64,000 nt of DNA, taken from Silene conica. Taxonomy: Eukaryota > Streptophyta > Magnoliopsida > Caryophyllales > Caryophyllaceae. A program made the position numbers and the translations under genes. Shown here piece by piece: positions 8,889-21,077 of the stretch. Location: NCBI GenBank assembly GCA_029255685.2, contig CM055316.2, forward strand, positions 68,897,237 through 68,961,236, given 5' to 3'. Position 1 is the first letter of the stretch, and each line of letters starts with the position of its first letter. The notes under the pieces are model-generated. The model saw only the letters and a list, made by a program, of their open reading frames with translations, ran no database searches and had not been told where the DNA came from.

Positions 8889-9220
8889 CTTAGGAATCTC
8901 TAAGTTAATTGTGGAGGGTGATAATTTATGTGTTATTAACTCACCCCGTAGCACTTGGCAGATCCCGTGGGAAATATCTAGTATTATCAAGGATGTGAAA
9001 CTCAATCTTCATCTTTTCGATGAAGTGATAATTAAACATTGCTTCTGTGAAGCCAACAAGGTTGCTGACTTCATGGCTTCTGTTGGACATTTATGTCCAA
9101 CTCTTTCGAGGTGGGTTGAAAGCCGGTGACTTCAACTTACCTTACTCATTCGAAAGGATGAGATAGGTTGGTCCTATCCAAGATCATCAACCTAGTTTTC
9201 TTACCTTATTAAAAAAAAAA
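8889..9220 (+). mobile_element. 5'-truncated LINE tail with RNase H-like domain
   Basis: A 332-bp insertion between two copies of ATGTAACTTGACCTTTA (8872-8888 and 9221-9237), ending in ten A. The frame from about 8889 to 9129 (LGISKLIVEGDNLCVIN, IPWEISSIIKDVKLNL, HCFCEANKVADFMAS) is the C-terminal half of the RNase H-like domain found at the end of many plant LINE ORF2 proteins. The rest was lost at insertion, as is common. The exact TSD suggests a fairly recent event. Confidence 0.9.
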
Positions 9221-9237
9221 ATGTAACTTGACCTTTA

Positions 9238-11511
9238 AAAAATAAGAAAATAAGTAATTTGAAAACAATAAAATAATTTATATTACAATATTTATTTGTT
9301 GGTGAGATTTTTCAAGCTAAATATGTGCAAGTTACAAGGTCATGTTACTCATGTAGTTTGTCATTAGAATTGTTCTAAGATATCAAGTTTAAAAAAGTAA
9401 AGAGTGCGAGTTTAAACGTTTTCCTTCCAAAATTTAGAGTTCATTATAGATTGAAGAGCCAAGTTATACGGTTAGTTAACCGTGCATAAAGAACAATGAT
9501 TTCTTGTTTTTCTTTCGTTGAAGTTGCAATTTTTCCATAGGAATTGATCGTTCAAAATATGTTGAAGTACAATATAATCGAAAAATAACTCTGCATGTAA
9601 TTAAAATTCACTTAAAAATTTCTATTAAGTCGAAATCTGCTAATAAATCCAAGTAATTCAAATTTCATCCCCATGCTTTTCACGTTCGTAAAGGTTTATG
9701 TTTATCTAATGCTAAAATTTAGTACTCGGAGTTGCAATTGATGTAGAGTCAGCCATTGAATATATGCAATTGTGTTCAACTAAAGTAGGTATGAATTATT
9801 AAGATACGTTTAAATTGAGAATTGTTAATGAAAATGGGTAGTGGAAAGAGGTGGATGATAGATAGATACACAATCATAAACTACGTGTTTATTTTAAATT
9901 ATCCTTTGGCGGTATTATTTAGGCATATTATAATACTAGTATGACGTTTTTACTGCAATTTCTAGGTACATGACTACATGCTACCACGTTTTTCCCACAA
10001 TTGCATTTAAGCGTTTTTTTATTGACAAAGGCGTGTCCTTTGTTCTTTGTACTTTTCTGATGACGAGTATCACTTTTTAACAAATGTTGTTTAATACTGT
10101 TGGTATTATATGATCAGTAAGTCTTGGTTGGATGAGATTAGTCTATCACAAGTTTGTGACCTCTCATAAAAAGGGAAAGGTGATAAGGTGGGACATTATT
10201 TATGTACGGTTATTTAACAAACTAGTTCTAAACTCATACAAATTACACGGGTGAGTTGTTTTAAAGTTTGTTATTACAGTAATTGTTTACATTTTTTGTT
10301 TTCCTTTTTCAGATAAATCAAATATTTACAGTAATTTATGAAACCGTTTTGCAGTAAGATCAACCCATTAACAATAAGCCCAAATATTTCTCTTGTGTTT
10401 ATTTAACTTGTAATTTTATTTTGAAAACTCATATATTTTAAAAGGTTTGTCGCGCTCAGTATTTTATACCACCTTGTCTAATTATAATCATAAGTTAAGG
10501 AAATACTAACCATGTTTGACTATTTATATTGCAATAATAGAGTTAGTTATATATAAAAATATATCATGATAGACTAATATTTTATTGTAAGGTCATCTTA
10601 GTAAATAGTGTGTAAAACAAATTTTAATGCAAATATCATGATCCATTTTAAATAAAAAGTTGGTTACTAAAACACGGGTTTTTGTTTAAGAGAGTCATAC
10701 TCATCTTATTAGTTAATAAAATAAGTCAAATAAATGAATACCATACACATAAAGCATAATGTTTAACATATAATAAACTCGTCTCATCGAGTGTCATCCA
10801 TCTATATGGATAGTATTTGACCTGAAATAAACTTAAGATGAATATGACTATTTTAAAGAAAATTAAACTGGTACTACAAACCCTCTTTAAAAAACGTCAC
10901 AAAGGCTTCGAAGAGACAGTATCTTAATACTTATTGAGAGTCATGAGAGTCACCCATTTTTATTGCAGATTAAAAACATTTTTATCACTACGTCCCTTTA
11001 TATTATAAGTACCCATTTTATCATTTATTTCTATCATACTTTCATCAAATTATAATTGGTCTCTCAATAAAGTTATTGAGCAACCGTATCTCTGAAGACC
11101 AACTAAAAATCAATTTATAAAATATTTTTTTTTTATATAGTGTAACCTTACCCATAAGACGAATGTACCCGCTTTAATATAAAACGGGTAATTATTATAC
11201 TGCTTGTGTATATAAGACAAATATAGCCATTTTTTCTATGTACGCTTTTTTTATTTTGTACTGTGTACATATAAGTTGACCATTTTTAAGATTATGACGA
11301 AATTTGTAAAAATTTATAAAAAGTAATGAGCTAAATAATTCGAAAATCCGTCGGTTAATTAAACTTACCAGAAACTAATTACACGAAATATCTACTTATA
11401 TTACAACCTAATCCCTCTTTAAATTTAATCCTCTATAACCCACAAAAGTCAAGACCCAGACACTCTCATTCCTCACTTTGTCGCGCCTTTATTTTCTATT
11501 TCCATATCTTA
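9238..11511. other. AT-rich intergenic stretch
   Basis: No gene on either strand. Includes a possible MITE (10683-10860) and, around 11010-11110, a relic containing the motif GGTCTCTCAATAAAGTTATTG that recurs near 12890 and 13070. Confidence 0.5.
10683..10860. mobile_element. Possible small MITE
   Basis: Inverted ends AGTCATACTCATCTTA and AGTCATATTCATCTTA (right end read on the minus strand), about 165 bp apart. No clear TSD was found. Confidence 0.4.
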
Positions 11512-12552
11512 TCTATATAATTACTGAATCATTTCAGAAGCCCTCGACGCGCCACGTCATCAATGCAATTGTGATTTTTTTTTTTTAATTTTCTCAGGTC
11601 GGTCCCGCTATTTCTTTTATGAAATTCCTAGGAAATAACCGCCTGAAATTCTAAATATATACCTGATATCGTAGTTTAAGAAATATTACGTAACATTTTT
11701 TTATATAAATTCGTAAACATGAAATTTTACGAAAAACTCGTGTAAAATTGCGTAATTCATTTGCACACCTATTTGATTTTACAAAAATAAACCTTAAATT
11801 TTACGTAATGATTAATAGCGGGATTGAATATACCTATGGATAATTAATAATTTGCACAATTGTTTTAACATTAAAACGGTTTATGGTATTAAAATTTTAG
11901 AATAAACCGCAATTTTATTTATGAATTTCCTGAGAAATAACCATTTGAAATTCTAAATAAACACCTGATAACGTAGTTTAAGAAATATTACGTAACATTT
12001 TTTATATAAATTCATAAACATGAAATTTTAATTTCTGGCAAGAGTATACCCGTTAAATATACCGGTGCATTTTTACAATCGAAAAAAGCGACAATACTAA
12101 ATTTAAAAACAAAATTGAATAAAGTTTAAAAATTCCAATAAATAATTAAAATACACAATATACCCGTAAAAGTATATCGGTTAAATATACCCGTGCATTT
12201 TTGCAATCGAAAAAAAAAGCGACAATACTAAATTAAAAAACAATAAAAATAACATAATATTAACATAACAATCAATAATAGTGTACAAATTTATATATTT
12301 TGCGAAATCAAATCATAAACATAACGATACAAAATAAACCTTGAAATAATATCTATATCGATTTAAAAAACAATAAAAGAAAGGATATATAAATACCATT
12401 ATTATTATCATGTACATTTTAAGGTATTATCAATATAATAAAAATTGAATGCACAATATTCACGTATTATTGACACTATTCGGTAATATTAATTATCCAC
12501 CATATTTTTTCTAAAAATATACCCGTGCAATTTTGCACGGGTTTAACACTAG
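11512..12552 (+). mobile_element. Non-autonomous Helitron
   Basis: The element starts TCTATATAATTACTG after an A (11511) and ends CTAG before a T (12553), so it sits between A and T as Helitrons do. A perfect stem-loop, CCCGTGCAATTTTGCACGGG (12522-12541), lies 7 bases before CTAG. There is no coding capacity. Internal subrepeats occur: a segment containing GTAGTTTAAGAAATATTACG near 11672 and 11962, and one containing GACAATACTAAATT near 12090 and 12220. Confidence 0.85.
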
Positions 12553-13174
12553 TTTATATAATACAAAAATCATCATATATAATAGACAAATCATAGGTGA
12601 ATCATTCATTTTAAAAAAAAACAAAAAATCGGTTCTTATTAGAAATCCCAGATTTCGAAATATAAATTTATCATTGGGATTATTTTTTATGATTCTTAAT
12701 ACTTCGAATTTCAAAAAAATTGAAAGAATAATTAAGATCTGACACTTTCATATTGATAAGAAGATTTATAGTCCATAAAAACACGTGTTCAACTATACTC
12801 CATTTGTAGACTTGATGTTTTCAACGATAAATATTTGTTATAAATTTGCTTTGCATTAATCAAACACCAAAACTTGAGAGAACGGTCTTTCAATAAATTA
12901 TTGAGCGATCATTCTTTTGTACCCTTTTATTTGTATTTCGTAACCCTTTTGTCATTAATTGTATTATAGTAATTTCGTACTTATTTACATAATAAATGTA
13001 CTCATTTTATCTTTAATAATGATTTGTACCAATTATATTAATACCACTTTTTCTTAAATTTGTACAATAGTCTCTCAATAAGTTTATTAAGAGGCGGTCT
13101 CTCAAGAGACCTACTCTTAATCAAACTACTGTCAAATTATCTTCTTGTAAATGATTAAATATAATGCGGAACAT
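12553..13174. other. AT-rich spacer with MITE relics
   Basis: No gene. At 12876-12910 and 13065-13115 are related, partly palindromic fragments around GTCTCTCAATAAGTTTATT, likely MITE remains. Confidence 0.4.
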
Positions 13175-13179
13175 GGGTG

Positions 13180-15897
13180 TGTAACACCCCTATTTATTTA
13201 AGAGCCTTTAGCAAGACATTCTCAAATAAATAGAACTGTTACCATCTCAGAATATCCGAGGTAGTGAATAACAAAGTAAAACAAACCAAAGTACTTTATA
13301 TAAAACTGATTTAATTTAAATTTTTTATATTACAAGTACCACACAAGGAATAAAAGTACAACTGATAGCATCTAAGTTTGTGATCTAATTCTAAGTAGGC
13401 CCAAGCCATGTCTCTCTCCATGCCCAAGCTCCTAGTCCATATGTCTCTGACCTGTAGAATCTACTCCCCATTCCGGATCATCGTAGGTGTACACGAATAC
13501 ACTGTCAACCTCGCGGTTGAGTAGGATAACACAATAATAAATAATGCAACAATGATGATATATATGCAAAGGCCATGATATGCTCGAGCTCAATCTCATT
13601 CTCAATCTCAAACCCGTATCACCCAGCCATACTGAACCTCCCGGCAGACTATAATCGGCCGTCGCCGAACACCTGCTCAATAGCTGATAAGACACCAGGC
13701 CTGGTCTGCAGAACCGCCCTGGGCTTTATATTAGAACAATATCTGACCATAACTTTCTCAGTAACCAATGCATATGCTATGCTCATGAATGCAACGATAT
13801 AATTATTCAATCATGCTATCAAATAATGAAATGCTCATGTCATTACCAATAATCCGCAATCAGTCCAACCAATATCATTCTCATATCAATCATACTCAGC
13901 ATCCATAACAGACAATACCACATCCATTCATAATACAACATAGAGTATAAGGTCAATGTATCCTACCTGGAATAGTAAGTCTGAAAACCAAACACCGTCT
14001 AGAAATACTCCACTTCGAATTCCGTTCCTATAAATATTACTTAATATTAAATTCTACTCATACAACCAAACACTACTAATTAATTATTTGATCATGTTCT
14101 CATTTATTAATCATGACCACATATAAATAATTATCATCATACAATATCACAAATTACTTATTACCAACTATATATCAATTATATTACCAAATTATAAAAA
14201 CATATAACAACATAATCATAATTATAACATATTGGTAATAACATTCAAACTACTAAATAATTATTACTCAACTTAATAAAATAACATCTTCCAATTATGA
14301 ATATCAATATTACTAATAAAAACTATTTATAAATAATCAACAACAATAATAATGCTAATAAAAATAATATATTAATAATAGAGTTCATAGTAATAATAAT
14401 AAAGATAAAACACCAATAGTATGTGTAATACATACACGACAACATCAACAATTCAACATACACTACTACACGACAGCATCAATACACGCACAACCCCAAA
14501 ACAGCCCCCATCGACCCTATTTCTGCCGCCTGAACCGCCAACACACCATGGTGGCTGTCAACCCTGCACGACGACGCACCTATTGACACTAACCACTGAC
14601 CCTGACTCAGGTATATGAGCCTTCGATTGCCCCTGAACACAACCGCGACAGCAGCAGAAATTCGCATACGTAAAAACAGCAGATCTGTCGCAGCCCCTTC
14701 CCGACACCACCACCACCAGCCCGGTCCCCGACAATTACCACCACTGAACCCATCCTCAACTACGTACTACTAACTAAAACTTACACCCATTAGAGACCAC
14801 CAGAAACCACCACAACGCCACTACCACGCGTCCCAAACAACCTGCTCGCAACTAAGTCTAAAACAGAGCTCCCCTGTTTTACGCCGATAACCACCACGCC
14901 AACAACCGACAACTACCACTTGGGTAATCCACATAGGACCGCCCATGACCGATCATCTCAACCACCTTATGCCCATGTTTCGTCGTGGTCCCTACTATGC
15001 CCTGCATTCGTCTCAGCACCAGCACCAAGCACGTTATACCTCCCTCTGCCACCACTCCCGTGGTGGTTCCCTCCAGATACAGCACCCCACAACCATCATT
15101 GCCATCCCCAGTCCCGGTCTGGGTCGGGTCTCAGTCTCATGGGTCAGGAAAAAGGAATTACAAGAGTATATAAGTAAGACCGTCACAAAGAAAATACGAC
15201 GATTAAACGAATGCTTACCATGGCGGTCATAGTGGTTGACGACGATGACGGCGACATTTGTTCTCACTCCCTCTCGGTCTTCTCAATCCCAACGTGGTTG
15301 CTGAAGTGAAATAGGGTTTTTAGGATATTGAGTTGTATGGGGAAGCTTATGTCGGTGTATAGGGAAGACGGGTTCATGGGTTATGTCGATGTATGTGGGT
15401 AAAGGGTTAGGGTTGGGTTAAGGTGTTGATTATTATCAAAACGTGTGAGCCCATTGCTCATCCCGAGGCATTCTAACATCTATATCCCGTTCTCAACTCG
15501 TTAACTTAAAATTACCGAGTACATGTAACTTAATATTAGTAAACACTAATTAATTAGTTACAAAATATAAATTTTATTATTATATACAAAATAGGGTTTT
15601 TATGTAATTTCGCCTTAATTATTTTATAAACATATATTAACAATAAATAAATATTAAGTAGGAAATATATATATAATTATAAATATATTATTAACATTAA
15701 ATAAATACAAATGAAATGTTATTTTATGAAATAATCATGAAATATAAAATAATTATGAAATATGAAATAATCGTAGAAATACGATTTATAAAATAATAAT
15801 AGTTTACGTAAAATACTTTATAAACATTCCAGTTGAAATATTTGTATAAAACATGGTTTGACTGCCGTTGATCGAGGCTAAAATACGGGGTATTACA
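13180..15897 (-). mobile_element. Solo LTR, 2.7 kb, LTR retrotransposon (likely Ty3/gypsy)
   Basis: Reads TGTAATACCCCGTATTTTAG at its minus-strand start and ends GGGGTGTTACA. Flanks GGGTG (13175-13179) and GGGCG (15898-15902) look like a 5-bp TSD with one difference. No internal region, primer site or pol is seen beside it, so it is a solo LTR, probably made by recombination between LTRs. The slightly altered TSD suggests moderate age. Short open frames inside are not genes. Confidence 0.7.
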
Positions 15898-16137
15898 GGG
15901 CGGGTCATACTATTGAAAAAAATAAAAGAAAATAAAAAAATATGCAACAAAAGAGGCTATTTGGTTGAAAAACCTATTAGCATATGTACCCGTGTGGGAA
16001 GGACGGAAAATACCGGTCTCCTTATACTGTGAATCACAAGCTGCAATTGGTGTTGGTAAGAATAGCGTCTATAATGCAACAAAACGATACATTCGAATCA
16101 GGCATGCTGCAGTGAAACAAATCCTTGAGAATGGAGT

Positions 16138-16674
16138 TGTAACAACCCGTCCCGCCACCGTCGTAACACAAACCCAATAAGATGGGTGTGCACTTTTGAG
16201 CCCGTTACTTGTCCTCACTTAAGCCCAAAAGCACAAGGCCTTGTTACTAAGTGGTGGGTGGAAGTTATTATAAATATAATCACATTCTACCGATGTGGGA
16301 CAACTTTCCTCTCATACTCTTGGGGTGTTACAAACTCCCCCACTTAAAGAACAGAACGTCCTCGTTGTGCCTCAAACTTGACCACAACCAGGCCAGAATC
16401 CTCCCCCGCTAGGTGTGTGACCCGGGTACTCCCGACCACAGGCTCACCACACGGTCGCAGGGTCGCTCTGATACCATTTTGTAACAACCCGACCCACCAC
16501 GGTCGTAACACAACCCCAATAAGATGGGTGCACATTTTTGGGCCCATTATTTGTCCTCACTTAAGCCCAAAAGCACAAGGCCTTGTTACTAAGTGGTGGG
16601 TGGAAGTTATTATAAATATAATCACATTCTACCGATGTGGGACAACTTTCCTCTCATACTCTTGGGGTGTTACA
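16138..16674 (-). mobile_element. Complete TRIM (terminal-repeat retrotransposon in miniature)
   Basis: Two 195-bp LTRs (16138-16332 and 16480-16674) with ends TGTAACA/TGTTACA flank a 147-bp internal region with no coding capacity. On the minus strand the internal part starts with a primer site matching initiator tRNA-Met (TGGTATCAGAGC, 16465-16476) and ends with a purine tract (AAGTGGGGGAGT). The 5-bp TSD GGAGT is perfect (16133-16137, 16675-16679). The LTR carries TCCCACATCGG, known from plant TRIMs. It looks whole for its type and depends on other elements to move. Confidence 0.93.
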
Positions 16675-18469
16675 GGAGTAATCGATTTGGACTATGTGAA
16701 GTCTGAAAGCAATCTTGTTGATCCCTTTACCAAGGGACTGATTAAGAGACTAGTTACTGATACGTCAAGAGGAATGAGACTTAAGATCTTAGGTCAAGGT
16801 AAAGTGACAGTTGACCAGGTTTGAAGTCTCTTGTTCCTATGATGTAGTATGATTCATAGCCTTAAATGGTGGTGCTATTGGGACGCACTTGATGAATTAT
16901 ACACCAGGTTGGACTTATGTCCTTAGTGACTTGTGTGAGAAGTGCTATGAGAAGCACTTGATCCACCTACTTAGGTGGAATGATCACAAGACTATGAGAA
17001 GTCTTGTGAACACATCTATTAGTACCAAGTTAAACGCAAGGGTCTAAAAGAGCGCATTGCACTTTGAAATCGCGGAACAATCTAATTCTGAAGGTATGAT
17101 ATGTGTTGGGGGGGTATCGACCAAAGCTTAGCTAGAAATTCAAATCGCAAGATATTCGCTCAATGTAAATAAGTTGTTTCCTCATTTCACTAAAGTGTCA
17201 ATTCAAATCGAAAGATATTGATATCTAAGTATCTAATCCTTCCTTTACCTACAATTTCCTTTTCTTGCCCTCTGTGGGGGATTGTTGGATGATGGCAGTG
17301 AGAGAGAGAAAGACAAAACTTTGTTTTTGTATCCCACATCGGTAGGATAGTCCTTGCCCCTCTAATTTATATTAACTAGTGTACTTCACTAGTTAATTGA
17401 GTGGACAAGGAGGGTTTTGTTGGGACTGTTGGGCTTGTGGGTTTGGGTGAAAACACACAAGCGCGCGCCGGCTCGGCCCGACTCAAGCTCGGGCTAGGGT
17501 TTGGGTAGAGCACCTGCGGTGTAGGCCAACAGCCCCTTTTTAACTTTTTTGGCTTGTGAATGTAATGGGTCGTCTACATTCATTTTGTTCAAGCAGTTAC
17601 GTGTGTGGAAGAAGTCAGTCAAATATGACTGTTAGTGCCTGCGATTAAGGAGCTTAATCCGTCCCCACTAACAGACTTGATGTAAAACCCCTCGCGAAAG
17701 CGGAAATATAAACACATAAAAGTACCAAAATTTGCAGCGGAATTAAAACTTTTTAGCCAACTAAACTAACATGCGAGAAGCTTTAAACTGAAACTGGAAA
17801 CAGAACTGATATAAACAACTATAGATAAGTAGCAGTTCTAAGTATCAAACTGAAACATAAAATAAATACATCAGCCGGGGATGGAACATCCCTACCGGCA
17901 CCAAAACAACTGTAACAAACTACGAGTCCAGCTAAACGACATAAGGTAAGTCATGATGAACGGATCATCGCTCGCTAGCTCTCGTGAACCCCTGCTCCAA
18001 CCAGCATGTACCTACATACATGAAAACATGTACGCCACAATCAGTGGGGAGTGACTAGAGTTCTCCTAGCCACCTTTTGTGACAACACGTAACATATAAA
18101 CAATACAGAACACTCCAACATATATCAACATGTGAAGCATAAACATCTCATCATCTGATCTCTTACTATCATGCGAATATCATGCACGGCTCTCAACTAA
18201 CTTCATAAACAAATAGGAGGGAGAGCCGGTTTCCCTACTGGTTACCCAGTCGGGGGGTCTTTCAATCCAATTATTTATGAAACCGAACTAAGAGTCATCC
18301 AATGCCTTGGATGATTTAACCACAACTCATTTAACAACAATAACATACTATGCATATCTGACACTGTACCATCATCAAGGCAAGCAGATATAAAACAGCA
18401 AGTACAAAGGTTCAGAGGCGACATCTTAACGCATAACCTATGTACTAAAACAGTCAGCAAGTATAAGGT

Positions 18470-18990
18470 TCAGAGGCGACATCTTAACGCATAACCTATA
18501 TACCAAGTTCACAATATCAAGCAAGGACTCAGAGGCGAAAACTCAACGCATGGACCGGCTTTCACTGAACATTAGACTCAGAGGCGAAAACTCAACGCAT
18601 GGACTAACATTCAATTCACTATCACAAGTAAGGAACTCAGAGGCGAAAACTCAACGCATGTTCCCCTACCACATTACAAGATACTAGACTCAGAGGCGAA
18701 AACTCAACGCATGTTCTAGCACCAAACACCTGCACTCCGGGTAAGGTATGACAACCTGACTGCCCCGTCGTGCAGTTGCTCTACTCGTCAGACTCAGAGG
18801 CCAGCTTAAGGCATGTCCTGACGCGATCACACATACATGTCTGGACTCAGAGGCGAAAACTCAACGCATGTCCCAGACACGACAAACAGACATGTATGGA
18901 ACTCAGAGGCGAAAACTCAACGCATGTTCCCATACACGACAAACAATTCACGTATTAAGTTCAGAGGCCAGCTTAAGGCATAACTTAATA
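18470..18990. repeat. Tandem repeat array inside the gypsy solo LTR
   Basis: Units of about 50-70 bp share ACTCAGAGGCGAAAACTCAA followed by CGCATG, with variable spacers that partly echo each other. About ten units are visible. The diverged counterpart in the other LTR copy is at 32150-32650. Confidence 0.8.
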
Positions 18991-19279
18991 CGCATCAAAA
19001 CAATATCATTCAAGTCTATGAACTACTCTATAGATCTACCTTTAACCTCTAATCAACACTTAATTGATCCCGAGAACTAAGATGAGGGAGAGCCGGTTTC
19101 CCTTTCGGTTGCCCGACCGGGGGGTCTCTATCCTTACCCTATTCCCGAACCCAATAAAATGTTGCCCATCCTCCGGGGACCTCAAATACATGTCAAAGGT
19201 ACACAAAACAAGTTTCAAGTAAAACCGATTAACCGTTTGAAAGTCACGATCAAATTACGAAAAACCTCAAAATAGCCTA

Positions 19280-19700
19280 CAGGGGTCCCCAGCCGGTCGG
19301 CAGGCAGCCGGTCGGCCGGCTGGTGACCTCTCAGCCTTCCTTCTTTCTTTTCCAAAACGAAACAACACAAAGGCCTCCCAGCCGGTCGGCAGGCAGCCGG
19401 TCGGCCGGCTGGGAACCCATTTCCCTTGCCTTCACTAATTCGTAAACCAACCCACATGCACTCCCAGCCGGCTGGCAGGCGGCCGGTCTGCCGGCTGGGC
19501 TCCCTTTCTTTCCTAAGTTCGCGCAAAACGACACAAACACATCATAAGTGACCACCAGCCGGTCGGCAGGCAGCCGGTCGGCAGGCAGCCGGTCGGCCGG
19601 CTGGCAGTCCCAAGCTAAGTTTCTACGAAATACGAAAAATACCAAGACACGCTCCCAGCCGGTCGACCGGCGGCCGGTCGGTCGACCGGCTCAGAGAGCC
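19280..19700. repeat. GC-rich palindromic array inside the gypsy solo LTR
   Basis: Five islands about 90 bp apart, each built from AGCCGGTCGGC and GCCGGCTGG halves that can fold on themselves, sit in AT-rich LTR sequence. The same five-fold arrangement occurs at 31455-31855 in the other LTR. Confidence 0.8.
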
Positions 19701-21077
19701 TGATACGCAAAATCGGGATTTTCAGCTTAAACGGAAACATCACAAATCGACTCCAAAACTTCAATGATTGCTACAATATGATTTGCCCAACATTTCTAAA
19801 CATCCAATACTACATATCTACCAGCAATTAGTTCCCATAACAATCCTCAAATGAATATCTCTTGTATCCGTCGCAAAATGTGCAAAACTGAAACTAAGCT
19901 TAAGAACACATATCAACCAATTCAAGCATAAATTCATCAACATAACTTCATCCTAAACATGTTACTAAGTCTAGAAATCATAAACTCAAACATAAATCAG
20001 AACCATGACAAGATTAACAACAAAAGTGCTAATATTCACAAATAGGCCGAGTTTCTCATTATCGTCACCTTTAAGCTTATTCCGGCAGATGATCCTCCTC
20101 AACCACGTAAGAGTCCACGTCGGGATCGTCGAGACCAACTCCTACAACAAAGAAAACGGTTTAGAACCACTAAAAACGGATTAAAGGCAAAACAGCCTGT
20201 TTTTCAAGGTTGGCGAAACGGAAAAAGAAAGTGATGGATGGCTAGGAAATCGAACGAGGATTCCGGAAATGTACCTACTTTTGCGATTTGAAGAACGGAT
20301 GATGAAGAATTTTACAAAAGAAGGAAGTATTAAATGGAGGTTTTGTGATGAACTTGTTTTACAGTGAAATTGATTTCTTGGAAAATAAGATGTCGACATA
20401 AGGTTTATAGGGAGGACAAGTGAGTTGTCCTTTCCGAGTAAGTAAAATGGAGCGGATATTTACACGGATACTTGAGTCGGATGTGAAATGAATATTTAAG
20501 TCGGGAATATAACTTTGCCAAGTTGTATTCGTCTTAAGGACTTAAGGTTCTTAAGACGGATCCTATTAACTATTAAAATATTTTACGATACTTAAATAAA
20601 TTATTCCCGTTGAGTTATTAAAATATTATTTTATTACTTAAACTACTTAAAAATGTTTAAATTAGATTTTACGAAAATACGGGATGTTACACTTGACTAC
20701 TACTTTTGTGGAGTTGTTTTTGCTACTGTTGTTGCTCTATTTTTCCTATAAATAGAGTCACTCGTCTCAGTTCTAGAAACACATCTACAATCTTCATCAC
20801 TCTCTCTCTCTCTTCTCATATTATCTCCTTCTCTCTTCCGAAAATTCTATTCTGGATTAAGTTATCAAAATAGTTCCAATGCTCTCACTCTCGAGTGGGC
20901 GTGCCTGAGTGCAATAGTGTGTAACCTTGGGGAACTACCGGTAAATTGTTGATCGCCACCTCAGTCGTACCGAAATAGTTTTCAAGGCAGCGACTCCCTT
21001 ACCACGACACTACAAATCCGGTTATTTCTATTCTGTTTCTTTTCGTTTATCATTGTTACAGCAATTCCGTAACAACA

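Larger units (their letters stand above)
17681..20691 (-). mobile_element. Ty3/gypsy solo LTR, 3.0 kb
   Basis: Bounded by TGTAACATCCCGTATTTTCG (minus strand) and GGGGTTTTACA, with a perfect 5-bp TSD CTTGA on both sides (17676-17680, 20692-20696). It is the same family as the plus-strand LTR at 30506-33420. No internal sequence remains, so it is a solo LTR. It carries two internal repeat arrays, listed separately. Confidence 0.92.
15943..21074 (+). mobile_element. Ty1/copia remnant with nested insertions
   Basis: A broken fossil keeping only the end of RNase H and the 3' LTR. RNase H is recognisable from IWLKNLLAYVPVWEG and YCESQAAIG, and past the TRIM from SNLVDPFTKGL. A tract TGTGGGGGA precedes the LTR. 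Two later insertions split it: a TRIM at 16138-16674 and a Ty3/gypsy solo LTR at 17681-20691. Besides these it is truncated on the left. It is the oldest layer of this nest. Confidence 0.85.
17283..21074 (+). repeat. 3' LTR of the copia remnant, split by a solo LTR
   Basis: Starts TGTTGGATGATGG at 17283, stops at 17680 and resumes at 20692. The right part has a promoter-like TATA (CCTATAAATAGAG near 20750) and a CT-rich leader, and ends near CCGTAACA. Without the insertion it is about 780 bp. Confidence 0.75.

Noticed and set aside
14421-15267. Cluster of short frames on both strands in the 2.7-kb solo LTR
   Set aside because: Locally GC-rich LTR sequence; frames overlap on all phases with no family signal.
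18470-18990. CRISPR-like regular repeats
   Set aside because: Degenerate tandem units in a plant LTR; no unique spacers and no cas context.
18770-19080. Repeat-coded frames in the solo LTR
   Set aside because: Products of the tandem array, not genes.
19215-19645. Two ~100-codon minus-strand frames rich in PADRLPADRL
   Set aside because: Translation of GC-rich palindromic repeats in an LTR, with no gene context.
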